Shown here piece after piece: positions 4,880-5,265 of a stretch of 5,265 nucleotides of DNA. Position 1 is the first letter of the stretch. Each line of letters opens with the position of its first letter. The stretch covers positions 1 through 5,265 of the forward strand of contig CAYGWJ010000321.1 in assembly GCA_964353405.1 (NCBI GenBank), read 5' to 3'. Below the pieces are notes generated by a model, which had not been told where the DNA came from, ran no database searches, and was given only the letters and a program-made list of their open reading frames with translations. The position numbers and the translations under genes were made by a program. The stretch comes from JBGLNJ01 sp964353405. GTDB lineage: Bacteria; Chloroflexota; Anaerolineae; Fen-1058.

Positions 4880-5265
4880 ATGAGCGGAAAAAGTCAAGCG
4901 GAAAAAGAACAGGCTGGCAAGACCAAAGCGTTGGAGCAAACGCTTTCCACTCTGGTCAAGCGATTCGGCGAGGGCGCCATTATGAAGCTGGGTGAAGCCA
5001 CCCACCTGCAAGTGGAGACGATCCCCACCGGCTCCATCGCGCTCGATCTGGCGCTCGGCGTGGGCGGCATCCCGCGCGGACGCATCACCGAAGTCTATGG
5101 CCCCGAATCCGCCGGCAAGACCACCCTCTGCCAGCACATCATCGCCGAAGCGCAAAAACTCGGCGGGACGTGCGCCTTTATTGACATGGAGCACGCGCTC
5201 GACCCCACCTATGCCGCCCGCTGCGGCGTGAACATTGACGACCTCTACATCGCCCAGCCCGATAC
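4880..5265 (+). CDS. recA: RecA recombinase, N-terminal part (runs off the window)
   Basis: The first 128 residues of RecA are present; the gene is cut by the window edge, not broken. RecA is the cytoplasmic DNA-dependent ATPase for homologous strand exchange and the coprotease triggering LexA self-cleavage. Visible features: the N-terminal helix with LEQTLSTLVKRFGEGAIMKLG (about 18-38), TIPTGSIALDLALGVGGIPRG (about 48-67), Walker A G74-PESAGK-T81-T82, and IDMEHALDP (101-109) with the catalytic Glu at 104 corresponding to E. coli E96, then the L-Y-I-A-Q-P-D strand. The start is fixed by AGGAGG (4868-4873) 6 nt before the ATG. It has its own promoter and SOS box and is separated from the upstream row by a terminator and the MITE-like element, so it is transcribed independently. 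Confidence 0.97.
   Translation, partial: MSGKSQAEKEQAGKTKALEQTLSTLVKRFGEGAIMKLGEATHLQVETIPTGSIALDLALGVGGIPRGRITEVYGPESAGKTTLCQHIIAEAQKLGGTCAFIDMEHALDPTYAARCGVNIDDLYIAQPD

Noticed and set aside
4744..4995. Open frame across the MITE-like element and recA start
   Set aside because: It is out of frame with recA, which has a clear ribosome binding site and unmistakable sequence.
1..5265. tRNA, rRNA or CRISPR arrays
   Set aside because: No cloverleaf, rRNA signature or regularly spaced direct repeats with unique spacers were seen; the 22-nt hairpin series has no spacers of CRISPR type.

Overview
The window reads as a chromosomal segment of a GC-rich bacterium, most likely a member of the Chloroflexota (Anaerolineae-like). 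Grounds: the partial recA at the right edge carries a Gram-positive/Chloroflexi-type LexA box (GAAC-N4-GTTC class) in its promoter, the left edge holds the TGTCATTGCGAG / TGTCATTCTGAG palindromic repeats common in such genomes, and short heptanucleotide repeats lie between genes. The phylum call is an inference; no rRNA or other decisive marker is present.

Layout. Bases 1-320 hold no gene and are a mosaic of nested interspersed palindromic repeats. From 321 to 4658 all genes lie on the + strand in a compact, operon-like row: a 108-aa Cys/His-rich small protein of unknown function (321-647); a PCYCGC-motif lipoprotein (644-1078); a membrane-anchored CuA cupredoxin (1075-1545); a NosR/NapH-like polytopic membrane iron-sulfur protein (1614-2981); a membrane-anchored CuA-cytochrome c fusion (2978-4006); a DsbA-family C-terminal remnant (about 4000-4158); and a DUF1573-like membrane-anchored protein whose frame is interrupted by one in-frame UGA (4164-4658). 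Three junctions are 4-base stop/start overlaps, which suggests translational coupling. A GC-rich hairpin followed by TTTT closes the row (4673-4704). Next comes a 93-94 bp MITE-like element with 15-bp perfect terminal inverted repeats and 8-9 bp direct flanks (4701-4811), then recA (4880 onward) with its own sigma-70-like promoter.

Function. The genes describe an extracytoplasmic electron-transfer and metal/thiol module. A membrane Fe-S protein is flanked by two proteins carrying full CuA ligand sets, one of them fused to a c-type cytochrome. Beside them are Cys-rich candidate metallochaperones and thiol proteins. The set resembles electron supply to a copper enzyme of the nitrous-oxide-reductase type, but no terminal oxidase or reductase catalytic subunit lies in the window, so the acceptor is unknown.

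Most interesting observation: the DUF1573-like gene has a UGA directly after a Cys codon (Gly-Cys-UGA-Pro-Pro), where I expect a second Cys in relatives. The frame stays open and family-like for 59 more codons. A perfect 7-bp hairpin, or 6-bp with loop GGUUC, begins 12 nt after the UGA, where a bacterial SECIS element should be. This is a strong candidate selenoprotein that standard gene calling would cut in two.
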